DNA of 64,000 bases from Luscinia megarhynchos (lineage: Eukaryota > Chordata > Aves > Passeriformes > Turdidae), in contig CM067566.1 of the NCBI GenBank assembly GCA_034336665.1, positions 24,706,330-24,770,329 of the forward strand, in the 5' to 3' direction. The notes below the pieces were generated by a model. The model had not been told where the DNA came from, did no database searches, and saw only the letters and a program-made list of their open reading frames with translations. Position 1 is the stretch's first letter, and every line of letters starts with the position of its first letter. The position numbers and the translations under genes were made by a program. Positions 51,476 through 64,000 of the stretch are shown piece by piece.

Positions 51476-54400
51476 TTTACAATATTTAAATAACATTGAA
51501 ATGAACAAGAAAAAATACAAAATAAACCACATTTCAAATTTTCACTTTTCATTTTTTTCACTTTCTGTCTTATTTACTTGGAGGACCTCTGGTCCTCATC
51601 CAATTTTGAAACTATGAACTACAAGTAGGTATACAATGCCAGCTTACAGAATGCTATTAATGCAATTCCTGGGGGAGGAATCCCAACATCTGAATTATTT
51701 TCCTCACACTAGTAAATAAATCCATTTAAGAAGATAGTCTTATTAGAGGCAACATTTCTTTACTTAGTGTCTGACAAGTCTTGGTTTAAAATGTGTATTT
51801 CTAAACATTTACATGGAACAATTTGATTTTATCTATTGTACACTGAAAAAGGAGCCCACCACTAGAAAAGAAACACAGTTGACCTCTCTACTAGTACACA
51901 AGGCCAACAAGAGCTTGTGACTCACTAACCCATTCACTTAACTGGCAAGGAAACCAACATGAATCAGACAATAATGTAACCAAATGTGGAAGACCTGACT
52001 TATTGCTGTTCTACAGGGTGAAAACAACTATTCTTACCCTATCCTTTTTCAGAGGTGATTGACTGAGATTAATCCATCTCACTACCTGAATACTGTTTTT
52101 TTAACTCTTCTTTAAAATGTGCCCAAGATCACTAAGTAATAAAGACTATAATAAAGTAATAGAGACTATAATATCTCTGAAATGCTGATGGCACCCAGTT
52201 CTGCAATTCTGTTTCCTAAGCCACAGCCACTGATGTGCAGCAACAAGACTGTGTAAGAAGGAATGATGCTGGATGGAAGAAGGAAGTGACCAGAATATCC
52301 AGAAAGTATTTTGTAGACCCTCCAGTGAAGAAGAGCACACCACCTGCCAACTTGGATTGTCAATCCATCTGGTTTGGGGGGAGTTGTAAAAAGCTCCCTC
52401 AAAAGAGCACCTAGTCATGTGAAGGCAACAGTACAGGCACTGTGTATATTCACTTCTGGGAATCTGAATTACCAATATTTGTCATGCTAAACAGGTTGAA
52501 TTAGATTGTTTTAAAGATCAAAACCCCTTCAGATGTACAAAGTTGGAAGGATCAGTTGGTGTTATTGGGATCTGATTCACCTTGCTAGGCCATGTTCTAT
52601 AAAAAAACATTCACTTTAGAAAACAAGATGGGTCAAAATTGTTAATCTTTTACCAAGTTTCTATGTATCTCCAGCATTTTCTCCATTATTTGGAATGGGA
52701 TAGAAGGAAAGACAGAAGGCAGAAAACTTCCTTCCAAATCAGAAAATAGAATGTTAAATTCAGCTGTGCCATTCAATTATTTAGTGACAGTTAACTTTGG
52801 CTGAGGACCTTTTTACTTCTTTGCCATTAAAATAAATCTAAGAAACCTATGAAGATTAATGTCAATTAACTCCACTCCTCCTTTAATGGTAGCACTTTCC
52901 CGTCCCTTTCACAGCCCCAAGAAGAAAGGCAAACTTAATTAAAGAGGAATTCTTTTCCTTTCCAAGTTCATCTAAAGGTTATTTCACTATACACAGAACA
53001 TAATACTTGATCATCTTTCCATTGACTGTAAAACATATTTATTCCAGCTAGATTCACTCAATGTCTTTTTCAGAATGTCGAGAGAGATTATGATTTAGAA
53101 CAAAAATACATCATCAAACATTGAAACATTTCTGTTCCATGGCACAGTGCTACTTTGCATCTATTAATGCAGGTGCTAATTCTCATTTTAATGATTTTAT
53201 AAATAAGAAAGAGACCTAACTTATTAAGATGCTTGCTGTTGTAACACTTCACCTATCCCTCATAAACTCAACAATAAACTGCATGTACACAGCTACCAGC
53301 AATTAGGCAAAAAGTGCCCCCATTATGCTCTCTGTCCTTCAACTAATTGGAGACATTACCATGACTAATAAATCTCTGGGCACAAGTGACTAAGGACTAA
53401 ATAAGTCTTTTCAACATCAGGCAACATGCTCCTCTTCTGACATTAATATCATAGATTTTTGTTCTTAAAATATAAGAAAAATCAGTCAGGTGAGTTTTGT
53501 GTTACAATTAACATCTGTCAAGTTATGCAATGAACTGGAAGAAAAATTAATAAATTTAGTGAAAGTGTTCTGATTGCTATTTGCATCATCCATGTCAAAG
53601 TATTACACACAGAAGTACATGTACAGAATAAATGAGAGTACCTAAACATAGCTAAGCATCAATTTTCCACTCCCAGGCTCCTATTCCTATCCAACACAAG
53701 AAAGGATATCCAGTCTTCTGAGATGGGTTGATCTATAAGGAACATGCAGACCTCTGGAAAAGTAAAGACTTGTCAGAGAACCTGAGTTATCTCTGCTGAA
53801 GCTTCAAGTCTGTGCACAAGCAACTCAATCAAGCTCTTGGTGCCCGTGAGGTTCAGACAACCTTCACAGTGGCCTTGTCTCTTTGGAGATAGGGATCCTT
53901 CTGTACAAGGAACACTCTGATGATTATTTAATAAATAAATAAAGAGGAAAGTGAGTGTTTCAGATAATTTCTATGCTGAACGAGCTAAAAGAAATACACT
54001 TTCCTTGTTACCTTACATATGTGAATGAAAACAGTAAGGCTAGTTCTGTTTCTTCATTTACCTGAGGATCTTCAGTTACTTCAGGAGTTTCACCAACACA
54101 GGGGTAGGGCACAGAGACATTTACCTAAATGATGAAATATGCCATAAGACAGCTGTTATTCACTGGTTGTGCTTTCCAGGATATGCCCTTTGTCTAAATA
54201 TTATGCAATTTCACCTTTATTTTCTGTTATTTTTTAAAAATTTAAAAAGAAAGAAAGAAAAAAATACCAAACCAATTAATTATCTCAACTTTCAAAAAAA
54301 ATTGTAATGTTTCTTGAAGTGTAAACATGACAGATTACTTTGTTAGCAGCAGAACTGCTTCACAGGTTAGTCAAAATAGTGCATTTAACCAGACTGGCCT

Positions 54401-57214
54401 TCATAACAAGTCAGTCAAGACAGGTCAAGGTTCTCAGGGAAGTTTTCCAGCAGATCATCTAACCAGACACTAGTTTGCTCCAGGACACCAAGCACTATAT
54501 GCTTGTATGTGGTAAAGAAGTATATTTCATAGCCCCATCAACAAGAGGTCAGAGCTCACCTGACCTAGCCAAATTCCACACATGAAAAAAAGATCTAAAG
54601 CTCTGCTGAAAAGCTAAACATGGTCACTGACACACCTAAGTCCAGAGTCAGAGGCTGTGATGTACAGAGGCTGGTGATGATTCTAGTTCAGAAGTTAAAA
54701 ATGCAGGTGCTTGGTCATGTGTCCCGTGGATGACCAAGGCATAGGACCAGATGTAGCAGGATGTATCATCTAGCAGGATGATAAGTTTAAGAAATGCCTG
54801 TAACTGAGCAAAATCCCTTAAATACAGAGAAAAATGCAACTTCAACATGGAAGGAATGAGTAATTACTCTCACGTCAGCAATTTAAATTACATATTTGCA
54901 TATGTTCTTAAGGTAAAACATAGACTTCAGATAAACTTGTAGTATCCCCAGAAGCTGAGAAATTATTGTGACTCCTTCATGTGTGCAAATACTACTCTCA
55001 AATAGCAAAAAAAACTTAGGACCACATAGTCATGACTGCTGAAATAGAACTCAATTCCATTTTTCTACAAAAGACTTTCTTGAAAGCTCACTATCACTGC
55101 AAGCTGTCAGTAGTGAATGGTTTAAACATCTCTCAAGACTTATCTTCTTCTCTCAAGACTGACTTCTTAGCCAGCAGTTCTGTTACAATTCTGTGGACAT
55201 GAACACTTTTGCATTTCATCATCAGTGTCTTCACTGATATGCTTTATGTGTCGCAGAAAATTTTTTGGAAAATAAATGTAACTGCAAGCAAAAAAATACA
55301 GCTAGTGAAAATGTCTCCAAAAAGCATTACTTCTCTTAATCCTGTGGGATATAGAGCCATTGATGTTGTAGTCCTTCCTCTTTATCCTTCCTAAACTGGT
55401 TTAGACATTATCTTGACAAAAATCTCTTTTCCCCCATCCATTCCATCTCTGATGTTTTGCATCAATTTCCCACTCTTTCTGCCTTGCCAGACTCGGGCAC
55501 ATTCTTTTGTGTGTCAAAATGTATTCCTCTCTCCCACTGAAGTTTGTTTTACCTATTCCCTATATCCTTTTTACAGTACACCTACCACATACTGTTAGGT
55601 TGATTTTTCTTCTGAACACACATAGTGCCTTGTGCTCTTTGTCTTATTTCATATTTGGCTGTTTATAATTTCCTGCCTTGCTTCTTCTTTCCCTTCTTTT
55701 TCCTTAGCATTTAGTGAAAGGATTAATTTGGACATTAATTATTGGGAAAAATGCAGAAAAATATTAAGAGTTCCTACACAGAAACATTTGAACACTAGAT
55801 GAGAAGTATCAGCTACCTAGAGAAGTTTACTTGGTATTAAATAAGTTTTGTTGCAAAAAAACTAAACAATCATAGCAATAACAGAATTAAAACATGTACC
55901 TGTGGTGTTCACTCCCTGTAAAAAAAAGTGTTGTACATATCTGAGTGTTTAAACAATTAACCTTGTGATAACTTAATACATATCACAAGCATCAGGGGAT
56001 TAAGATCTTTTGTGTCATTAGATCTTTGAAGTACATCTCTGAAAAATACGAAACATTTTCTACAACACACAATAACTTCAGTCCAACTAAATTTAATCCC
56101 AGAAATACCTTCACTTAAAAGCATTATGACATTTCTCCTAAAGTCTTCAACATCTTTGTGATACTTATATGCTAAAAGCTAATCCAAAATTACTGAACAA
56201 TAAAACCAGACTCAACTCTGAATACTTAATAAAGACACAATCTGACTGCAAAGAATATTTATAGAAATGTGGTTTTTTAACACGAAGAACAACAGATACT
56301 ATTAAACCTATCTTCCAGGAGAACAATTTTGTTCTGAAATCCACACAAATTGTTCTTCTCCAAGTCAATTTTCCCATAATGTTGCATACTGTTTGAAATT
56401 ACACTGGTCAAATGCTATTAATTCAAATGGATTTTACAGATGTCACAAAATTATCATAAAGACTCAAAGCATCTCAGATATACTTTATCCCTCAGCCTTC
56501 TCACAAAAAAATACAAAGTTTATCTTCTCTCCTTGAAAGTTCATCTGAACACTGATATGGTCAGACCAGATAACTGCTGCCTCTACTCCTATCAAGCTGC
56601 AATCCAGAAATCAATTGACAATTTTTCTAGCCAAGTACAGGTAATTCTCTGCACTTCACAGCTGCTGGATTCTCAAACATATTCAGCTTGATTAGTATAA
56701 CAATCTTGCTTTGACCATGTCTTTACCTCCATATGCAATGACAAAAATATTCAGTTTTGTAGACCTGAGTCAGAAAACTACCTATTTCTGCAACTCCCTT
56801 TTTGTGCTACACAATAGAGAGCAAGCACTTTGAACAAGTAACAAAACAAAACAAAAAATACAAGCTGATTACTGCAATTTTCCAGAGAAACTATTAGTTT
56901 TCACATAAAATTTAGAAGGAATCTTGAGAAGTTTACCTCTGTTTCAAAGAAGGGCCAATACCGAAATTTAGACCAGGGTGCTTGCCTAATCTAGCTGGTA
57001 TATAAAATTCCATGGAAAGACATCCCAAACCTTCACTGGACATCTTGTTCTGCTGTTTAATTATTGTCCTACCAATTCTTTTTATCTGGTTGAGATTTCC
57101 CTGTTGCATTCATCACCATTGTTTCTCACTCTTACCATGCACCACTAGGAAGTGCCTGCCTGTGTTTCCTGGATCATCTCCCTGTGGATGCTGGGAATGC
57201 TGAATCCACACAAA

Positions 57215-57625
57215 GCCATCTTTTCTCCAGTCAGATCAGCCCTGCCCCTTAGGACAGGTGCTCCTGCCTGACCAGCTTGGTAGCCCTCTCCTGGGCTCCC
57301 TCCAGTTTGCACCCCAAACTGGATGCAGCATCCACGTGCAGTTTCACAGGGGCTGGGCAGAAGGAGACAGTCCCTTGCCTGAATGTGTGCCTGATCCCAC
57401 AGGCTGCTGGCCCTCTCTGCTGCCATGCTCCCCAGCAGCAACTCCAGGTCCTTTTGGAAGAGCTGCTCCCCAGCCAGCTAGCTCCAGTCCTGCTGAGGGG
57501 GACTTTCCATTCAGGTGGAGGACTTTAGTATGCCCTTGATTAATTTTATAATGTTCCTCTCAGTCCATTGCCCCAGGCTCTTCTGCTCCCTCAGAACAGC
57601 AGCCCTGTCTGCAAACGTATGAACT
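57215..57625 (-). mobile_element. CR1 LINE internal fragment (intron 1)
   Basis: Read on + it follows the CR1 antisense order: GTAGCCCTCTCCTGGGCTCC, CTCCAGTTTGCACCCC, CAGGTCCTTTTGGAAGAGCT, CTCAGTCCATTGCCCCAGG, CCTCAGAACAGCAGCCCTGT. It lacks the CR1 3' terminus, so it is a broken older copy. It is GC-rich, which explains the overlapping open frames on both strands. Confidence 0.75.
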
Positions 57626-57827
57626 TGGTAAAAAAGTAATATTTCAAGATGGAAAAAAATTTTCTTCAAGAAAAATAATGCTAAAATCTTTATTCTTGAT
57701 GCTCTGAGCAGTTCTCACTCTACCCCAGACAAAGGAGGAAAAGGATGCACTTCTCACTTCTCTTTTCTTGCAGCAGTTATTCCATCTTCTGATTACAAAC
57801 TTGCAGAACATGTTGTATGATGTCTTT

Positions 57828-58325
57828 TCACAGAATCGTGGAACCATTTAGCTTGGAAAAGACCTCTGAGATCATCAAGTCCAACCTTTGTCTGATCACC
57901 ACCTGGTCTACTAGACCATGGCACCAAATGCCACAGAATTGTTCCTTGAACACCTCCAGGGATGCTGAGCCCACCACCTCCCAGCACAGCCCCTTTCCTA
58001 TGCTTAACAACCCTTCTGGGAGCAAATTCATCCTGAACCTCCCCTGGCATCGTTTGAGGCCATTTCCTCTTGTCCTGTCTCTAGTTGCCTGAGACAAGAG
58101 GCTGACCCCCACCTTTAGAATCTCCTTTCAGGTAGTTGTAGAGAGTGATAAGGGCCCCCCTGACCCTCCTTTTCTCCAGGATAAACACCCCCATCTCCCT
58201 CACAGGACTTAACCTCTAGACCTTTCACCAGCTCCATTGCCCTTCTTTGGACACACTCCAACACCTAAATGTTTTTCTTGTAATGAGGGGCCCAGAAGTG
58301 AACACAGGACTTGTGGTGCAATCTT
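57828..58325 (-). mobile_element. CR1 LINE 3' fragment, about 0.5 kb (intron 1)
   Basis: Begins on + with TCACAGAATCGTGGAACCAT, then GAGATCATCAAGTCCAACC, CATTTCCTCTTGTCCTGTC and CATTGCCCTTCTTTGGACAC, up to CACAGGACTTGTGGTGC. This is a complete CR1 3' end, 5'-truncated and in the same orientation as the fragment just below it. Their order shows two separate insertions, because the internal piece lies beyond the 3' end of this one. Confidence 0.9.
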
Positions 58326-60421
58326 ATTTTCTCAGTTGGTAAGTTTTATCTTCTTTGTGGGTTTTGGCCATACCATGCAATCAAATAATTGAAATGTAAA
58401 CAACCATAATCCACTGTTCATCTAGACCAAACAGCAGGAAACAAATGAAGACTTGAACAGAAAGTAAAAAGGATGACCAAAGCAAATTATAGAACTTAGA
58501 CATAACTGAAGAGGGACAACAGGTAGTAAATAAAGGTCAAAATATCCCCAAATTGCTAAGGAAGGACACAGTGTTCTTCAGAGGTAACTTCTCTGGATAT
58601 GTGAAACATGTACTAGCCATGGCAGAACAAGATCTCCTGGGAGTCTCAGACTGATCATCACTCAAAGACACAAAAGCAGGCACGCATAAATCCATGTGCC
58701 ACACATCAGCACACCATTCACACACTATCTACACTTGACTGATGAAAGGTTAATTGCCATCAAGTCCAAAATGAATAGATACACTGTTGATGGCTAAGTG
58801 CTTTGATCAAAGATACACTTTCCACAGTGAAATTAGACTTAAAACAAACCTTTGATAAATGTATGCTGAGACCTATAACCTCAATAAAAAGCAGTTAACC
58901 TAATTAAATGCCATCCCACACTAACTACAAAATTCACCAAATTGCAAAGTCAATTTTTCTACCTTAAAATATCACCAGCATCTCAGAGGATATATCAAAT
59001 GAGCAATCCTTTATAAGGCATTTTCAGTTATTCAAGCTGAATATATTTCAACATATCCATTTGAACATTTGTTCTAACACAATTCATCACCTATTTCCTG
59101 CAACATCTTCAGGTGACAAGAAATCTACTACAACCCTTCACAAAACCAAACTTATTTGAAATAGTTCCAAATTCTGGTACACATGTGAGCAGATACCATC
59201 CTCCTCCCACAAGAGCCAAAGAAATCTGCATGGACTGAAGCAGCAGCAGGACCAGAGATTTGCATTGAATTGCACACTACAATTGCTGCATATAAGTAAA
59301 TCTGGCTTGAAATCACATAAAAAACCATACAACTACAATAACTAGGCAGTGGCAACATGTTCCAAATAGAAAAACAATGAATAGGTTCTACAGAAATTTC
59401 AGTGTAAAATTAGGCAATTATGGACTAATCCAAAGGTCAATTAAGTTAATGAATTGCATAGAAAGGTGAATATATTCTGTAAGGACTAATGGAAATACCT
59501 AAACCATGTAATCAAAAGCTTGCTGTTTCTCTCTATGCACAAATTTATGTCTTTTTTGATGTAACTTATTGTGCATTACATGTAGCACATATCTTTAAAA
59601 CAGGAGAATTGCACCTCTTCTTAGATGGTGCCTAAAATGTATGGTAGTCAGAGTTGTTGCCTGCTGGCCACAACCCACAGGCTGTCAGCTGGATGCCCTC
59701 AGTGGCAAAGCAAGAACCCAAGGTACAGGTTACAGGTCCATAGGTCACCTGCAGCAGGTCTGGCCCAACCCAGATAGACATCCAATGCCTGTATGGAGAT
59801 GATACAAAGAACTGCTCTCCAGAGAAAACACTTTATTTTGGAAAACATCTACATAATTTAATCTGTCATGCAAATTTAACATCGGACGATGAAATAAAAA
59901 AATTTGCATGATCAAGTTGACAGTGTGCCACCTAAATGGACAGTTGATGCTACAATTTTTTACCAATATAAATTTCATCCAGTCGAACTTTATTCAGAAA
60001 GAAAAATTGGGCAATAATACCATATTAATAATAATAATACTTAACACCTCATGGTACACTGCCTTAGACAAGAAGAAAACCATATTAAAGGAAAGGACCA
60101 GCAATTTATTTGAGACATCAAATAATTTAATCCAAAGGAGATGTATCTCCTTCTACCTCATATTTCTCCTATCCATTATGTCTGTTATCTTCCTGAAAAC
60201 AAAGAAAAAATGCAGTATGTAAATTTAGAAACACAGAATTAGCCATTCACACCTTACCAGACATGAATGTAGTGACACAGAAAAGGATTTGACAACCAAG
60301 GGAGAAAGCAAAAAGAACATGAGTTATACCTGAAGAGTACCAGAGCTAATCATGTGAGAGAGTATCTGAGAGGTATGAAGTAGCAGTGAAGCAAAATTCT
60401 GTGTGTATCTCTTCTTCAAAC

Positions 60422-60445
60422 AAAAAAAAAAAAAAAAAAAAAAAA
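60422..60445 (+). repeat. Poly-A run (24 A)
   Basis: Uninterrupted A run in intron 1. I see no retroposed gene upstream of it. Confidence 0.9.
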
Positions 60446-60839
60446 GGAAAGGGCTATAAAGTAGTTAAATATAACAAAATATAACTAACAATAATTAAAT
60501 ATTTTCTGAAGAAATAACTTAGATAACAGATAACTTATGTGAGAGGAAAATGTAAGCAGCCATCAAGTTGTCTCTTAAATTACATATACCAGGGATGTGC
60601 TTTGAAGATTAGTTTGCATGACTGTAGAATGGGTAAATCCAATTCAGAGGAAATTTCCACTCCATATAGAGTGTCTCCAACTGTGACACATTTGTATAGA
60701 ACTTTCATTTTGGACTAGATCACCCATCCTGTAACAACTGCTTGGAATTTAACCACACCAGAGCTTCCTGTCACCCAGAAATGAGAAGGTTTCTACAACA
60801 TATTATGAAAGACTAGGCTGGAAAGAGAAAGGCACCAGG

Positions 60840-61151
60840 ATGTTTTCTGACCAAAATGCTGATTCCTTTAAAAATTTTAAGGATTCACTTGAAGAATTTT
60901 CAGGATTCACTGGAGATACTCCGAGCTCTTGTCAGGGCAAAACTTGGCAGAGACAATCAGAGCAAGGAAGAGCTTTGATGAGTGGTTGGTTTTGGTTTCT
61001 TGTTGAAGAGCAGATGGATGCAGACCACACTGCTCCTGAAGAGCAGCTGCAGCCATTGGTCTGTACCTTGAGGCTACCCTGCAGAACCAGAAGTGTTAAA
61101 GAAGATCTGGATTTCCCCACAAAGAGATGGACATGGGAATCCAGTGGCTGA
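60840..61151 (+). other. Unexplained 103-codon open frame, antisense in intron 1
   Basis: ATG-led frame (the ATG at 60840-60842 gives MFSDQNADSF) in a moderately GC-rich block at about 60730-61210. The composition (Gln/Glu/Ser-rich, no repeats) does not point to a family, and there is no evident promoter or splice context. It is probably chance or a decayed repeat. Confidence 0.2.
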
Positions 61152-63310
61152 GTCAGGTGCAGCAGGTTACACTGGGAATGGGAGATCCACTGGCTGGAAG
61201 CCAGAGAGACCTCATACTAGAAATACTGTATAATATTTCATCAGATTCCTCCTCATCAAGTCTGTATGCAGGGACTTAGTTAAGCTCAAGGAGCAAACCT
61301 GATAGAGAACCCAGGGTAAATTCTCCAGTTTTGTTTAGCCTCTGATATATTCTTATATAAGATCAGGTTATCTGAACAGATCCTACTGACTGGAAAATCC
61401 CCAGTTAAAGCAGGTTTTAGAAAATATTTATTTCCATCATATCCATATCACTGAAATTGCCCTCTTCTTTTTTCTGATGAACTCCTGATGACCTTCCTAG
61501 TCTCTCTACTTACCTCTATTATTTCAGTGTTGCTCCATCATTTACAATTTAAGTTTATATATATAGAATCAATTTTTTACATAGGCCTGTAGGCCACTGA
61601 ACTTACCACACTATTTTCAGTCTTAAAAAATGTTTGCTTGCGTAAAAATGCAAAAATCAGGAGTTCTGTGTCACCTTCAGATTAATTCAATTGCATCTGA
61701 ATTACTCTGTACAAATGATTACTATTCAGAGAAAATGTTAAGAAATAAAAGTTAGTGTTATTGTCACCCACCACCCATTTAAAGGTTCCTGTCAGTGTGT
61801 TACAGTCATTTATAATTAGTACTTGTCTCTGCTGCTCTTTGCCAAGTAAGTTATGATACCATTATTTTACTTGTGCACATGATCAATTTAGGATGCATTC
61901 AAGAAAGAGTTATACAAATAATTCAAAAAGTGCTACTCTCTTCTGTCATAAGTGGTGCTACAAAAATGGGGTTTGAGATGATCACTTTTGGTTTTCTGTG
62001 AATTCAACACACATGACTCCTTTAATTTTATATATATGATAGCCCAAACCAAAGCAACTCACTTTCAAACAGTGCATATACCTAATCCATTTCAGTGGTC
62101 CTATCTACTAGGTGTTCTGTTTGACACAAATTAATACAATTATTCTAGAGCTTCAAAGAAAAAACACCTATGCCCCTGATCCCCTTGTAATCTACTCTGT
62201 AGACAGACTTATGTGTTCAGAAAAAGAAGTTGAACAAGCTCAACAAGTGCTCACCTGTAACTTTTTTTGTCCAGCTCAAAAAGGCTTGAATTTGTAGTAA
62301 AGTGCTTTTTTTTTTTTAACTTCAGGCATATTTAACAAAACAGAAAGTTAAAAGTAAATGAAAATTTGTTTCAATTTGCTGAGAGCCTTTTTCTATTTAA
62401 CAGATCCACAGTTTGAAGGTTTCCTTTAAACCACTGTAAGAAGATTATGTGCAAAGAATATAAGTATTTCTCAATATTTATGTATCTTTAAACTTTATAC
62501 CAACAAAAGAAAATATTAACAAACTTTCAATAAAATAAACAGTATTTTAAGCCACTGGGACTGCTGAACAACAAATTCTTTGTTGTCACATCAGGAACAA
62601 AGCACATAACAGTGAGGATGATAATGAATAAACATCACAGATGCTCAAATGAAACAGTAAATCACTATTATCAAGCACTAAGAAACCAATATTGTTATGA
62701 CAGGCTTAACTCTGATCCAGGAATTCATATGAGAAGAAAACGTAGGCTGTATTATATATTTTCCTAACAGATACTTTGAAAAGAAAATATTAGTTGGCAT
62801 TTGTACTGCTGACAGTTGCATTTCAATAGAGCATTTATAATTGCTTTTAAATCATCATCTTACAAAACTAAAGAGAAGATATGGCCAAAATTAAGTTAAA
62901 CTTACAATATACTTTTAGGCATGCTGAGCAGAAAGTACCATTTAAAGAAGTATAATTAGAAGAAATGTTACACTTATGGTGCACCTGTATGGTTGGAACT
63001 AAGAAAACAACGTTAATTATATTGTCAGTTCTTATGCACTGCCTATCAATTATCTGTTTATTTGAATTTGACAAGAATAATGGGTTTGTTGAACATTTAG
63101 GACTGCAGTGACTGCTGGGTAAGTATTCTTTCCCTGCACACATCCTGCAGAAAGGCTCACAGCCCAATTTCTGCTACAGAAATCTGCTATTGACAAAAGT
63201 AGTCCTTCAAAATACTGACCTGTGAAATTAAATCAAGTGCATTGGCCATTCTGACCTGCTAGTGCTGAAGGTGAAGAACTGAGGGTAAACAACTGCTTTA
63301 CAGGAAAGAG

Positions 63311-63332
63311 TTCCCACACTTTGGTGTGGGAA
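63311..63332. repeat. Perfect 9-bp inverted repeat with tetraloop
   Basis: TTCCCACAC and GTGTGGGAA flank a 4-nt loop (TTTG). It is a compact hairpin in intron 1. Confidence 0.85.
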
Positions 63333-63841
63333 GTTTGGTGTAATGTTATGGAACAGCTTTTGGGGCAGTATCTTAAAAGAATAAACTCTTGGTTGGGCTC
63401 AACTTCCAGTGTCCTTGCTTAGGCTTCAGCCCAATTTGTTACAGCTGAAGCAACTTTACTCATACTCAGCACAAAGTACTTTGTGTATACATGCATACTA
63501 AAAATGATGCAATTTGCATCCTTTTAAAAGTATGTGTTGAAAAGGCAGACTGGCTCATGCAAGATGGTTTTAGAAAACTGACAGAGTTGGTGCAGCCTGG
63601 TCTATTCTTGAGAAAAAGCATTAGTCCTGTATTTTAGTTTGAGCTTCAAGGAAAACCTTGGGCTGAAACTATAGAGAGGCATCCAAAGAAGCAGAAAAAT
63701 AGTATTTCCATCCTACTTTGTGGCAGACTGTTAAAGAGCACCAGAGGTCCTGAGCTCCCTGCAAACACCCATGAATTGCAATGCACTACATACCAGAGAA
63801 TCATGATCTGCAACACTTGTCCATTTGAGATCACTTAAAAG

Positions 63842-63874
<33 letters not shown>
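63842..63874 (+). repeat. Poly-A run (33 A)
   Basis: 33 uninterrupted A followed by GAGGGAAGGGGG. The sequence upstream does not resemble a known retroposed RNA. Confidence 0.9.
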
Positions 63875-63878
<4 letters not shown>

Positions 63879-64000
63879 GAAGGGGGAATCTTTCAAACAC
63901 CATTTTTCCATGTAGCCTCTGAAAAAAAGCCAAGGGCTGAAAATAGTTGATTCGGATACATGGATATTCATACCAAAGGTTCCCTTTTATTTGAGATGTC

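Larger units (their letters stand above)
11273..64000 (-). other. GABRG1: GABRG1 gene body (partial; exons 2-9 of 9)
   Basis: Gamma-1 subunit of the pentameric GABA-A receptor, a Cys-loop ligand-gated chloride channel of the neuronal and glial plasma membrane. The eight exons found (149, 68, 221, 83, 138, 153, 212 and 279 coding nt) have the sizes and phases typical of GABA-A receptor genes and join into 433 residues plus stop. Paralogue assignment rests on gamma-1 features recalled from the family: the acidic N-terminus [11 protein letters not shown], Ile79 in IDIIFAQTW (Phe in gamma-2), Leu132 in TPNRLLRIW (Met in gamma-2), and [13 protein letters not shown]. The signal-peptide exon and promoter are not seen and are inferred to lie beyond 64000. 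In other amniotes GABRG1 sits in a cluster with GABRA2, GABRA4 and GABRB1, with GABRA2 on the 5' side. None of these appears here. No disabling mutation is visible. Confidence 0.95.
48879..64000 (-). other. GABRG1 intron 1 (partial, continues past the window)
   Basis: At least 15.1 kb upstream of exon 2. I searched the minus strand for a signal-peptide exon with a good donor and found none I trust. Contents are CR1 pieces at 51289-51475, 57215-57625 and 57828-58325, poly-A runs at 60422 and 63842, hairpins at 50647-50674 and 63311-63332, and an unexplained + strand open frame at 60840-61151. The remaining stretches are AT-rich unique sequence. Confidence 0.8.

Noticed and set aside
57145..58112. 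Cluster of open frames on both strands
   Set aside because: They fall in GC-rich CR1 fragments and are not conserved coding regions of the element in frame.
63657..63711. Possible GABRG1 exon 1: ATG-led MEILFFCFFGCLSIVSAQ, which would join exon 2 (inner AG) as ...SAQADKADD
   Set aside because: The donor would be CAAG|gttttc, a poor splice site, and the peptide does not resemble the gamma-1 signal peptides I recall. A signal-like run this short is common by chance. Exon 1 is more likely outside the window.

Overview
This window looks like bird genomic DNA. It is AT-rich, has no bacterial gene layout, and carries several pieces of CR1 LINE with avian-type 3' ends. It also has many long microsatellites and one dispersed multi-exon vertebrate gene. 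I see no operons, CRISPR arrays, plasmid or phage genes, tRNAs or rRNAs.

The only gene I can support is GABRG1, the gamma-1 subunit of the GABA-A receptor, on the minus strand (transcription runs from high to low coordinates). Eight coding exons are present. They are exon 2 (48730-48878), 3 (41077-41144), 4 (25285-25505), 5 (22457-22539), 6 (21151-21288), 7 (20874-21026), 8 (16368-16579) and 9 (stop codon at 11273-11275). All joins keep frame and use GT-AG borders. Together they encode 433 residues, from just after the signal peptide to the C-terminal YLYL. Exon 1 (signal peptide, promoter) was not found and probably lies beyond 64000, so intron 1 exceeds 15 kb. Residue numbers in this annotation count from the first complete codon of exon 2.

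Layout: 1-11272 is 3' UTR plus downstream flank without a recognisable gene. From 11273 to 48878 lie exons 9 to 2 and their introns. From 48879 to 64000 is intron 1. CR1 fragments occur in introns 1, 2, 3 and 5, and a decayed older LINE-like relic is in intron 3. Simple repeats include (TA)n, (AAT)n, (AAAT)n, (TC)n, poly-A runs, and a 7-bp satellite made of TAATCC motifs in intron 3.

The most striking feature is a purine-only tract of about 1.3 kb on the + strand (16582-17863). In transcript sense it is a CTTT/CCTT polypyrimidine tract ending directly at the 3' splice site of exon 8, the exon for most of M2 and all of M3. It holds one adenine on the transcript strand, at 16615, 36 nt from the exon, which is normal branch-point distance. 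I did not find a new multi-gene system. This repeat-embedded splice site is the best candidate for unusual biology.
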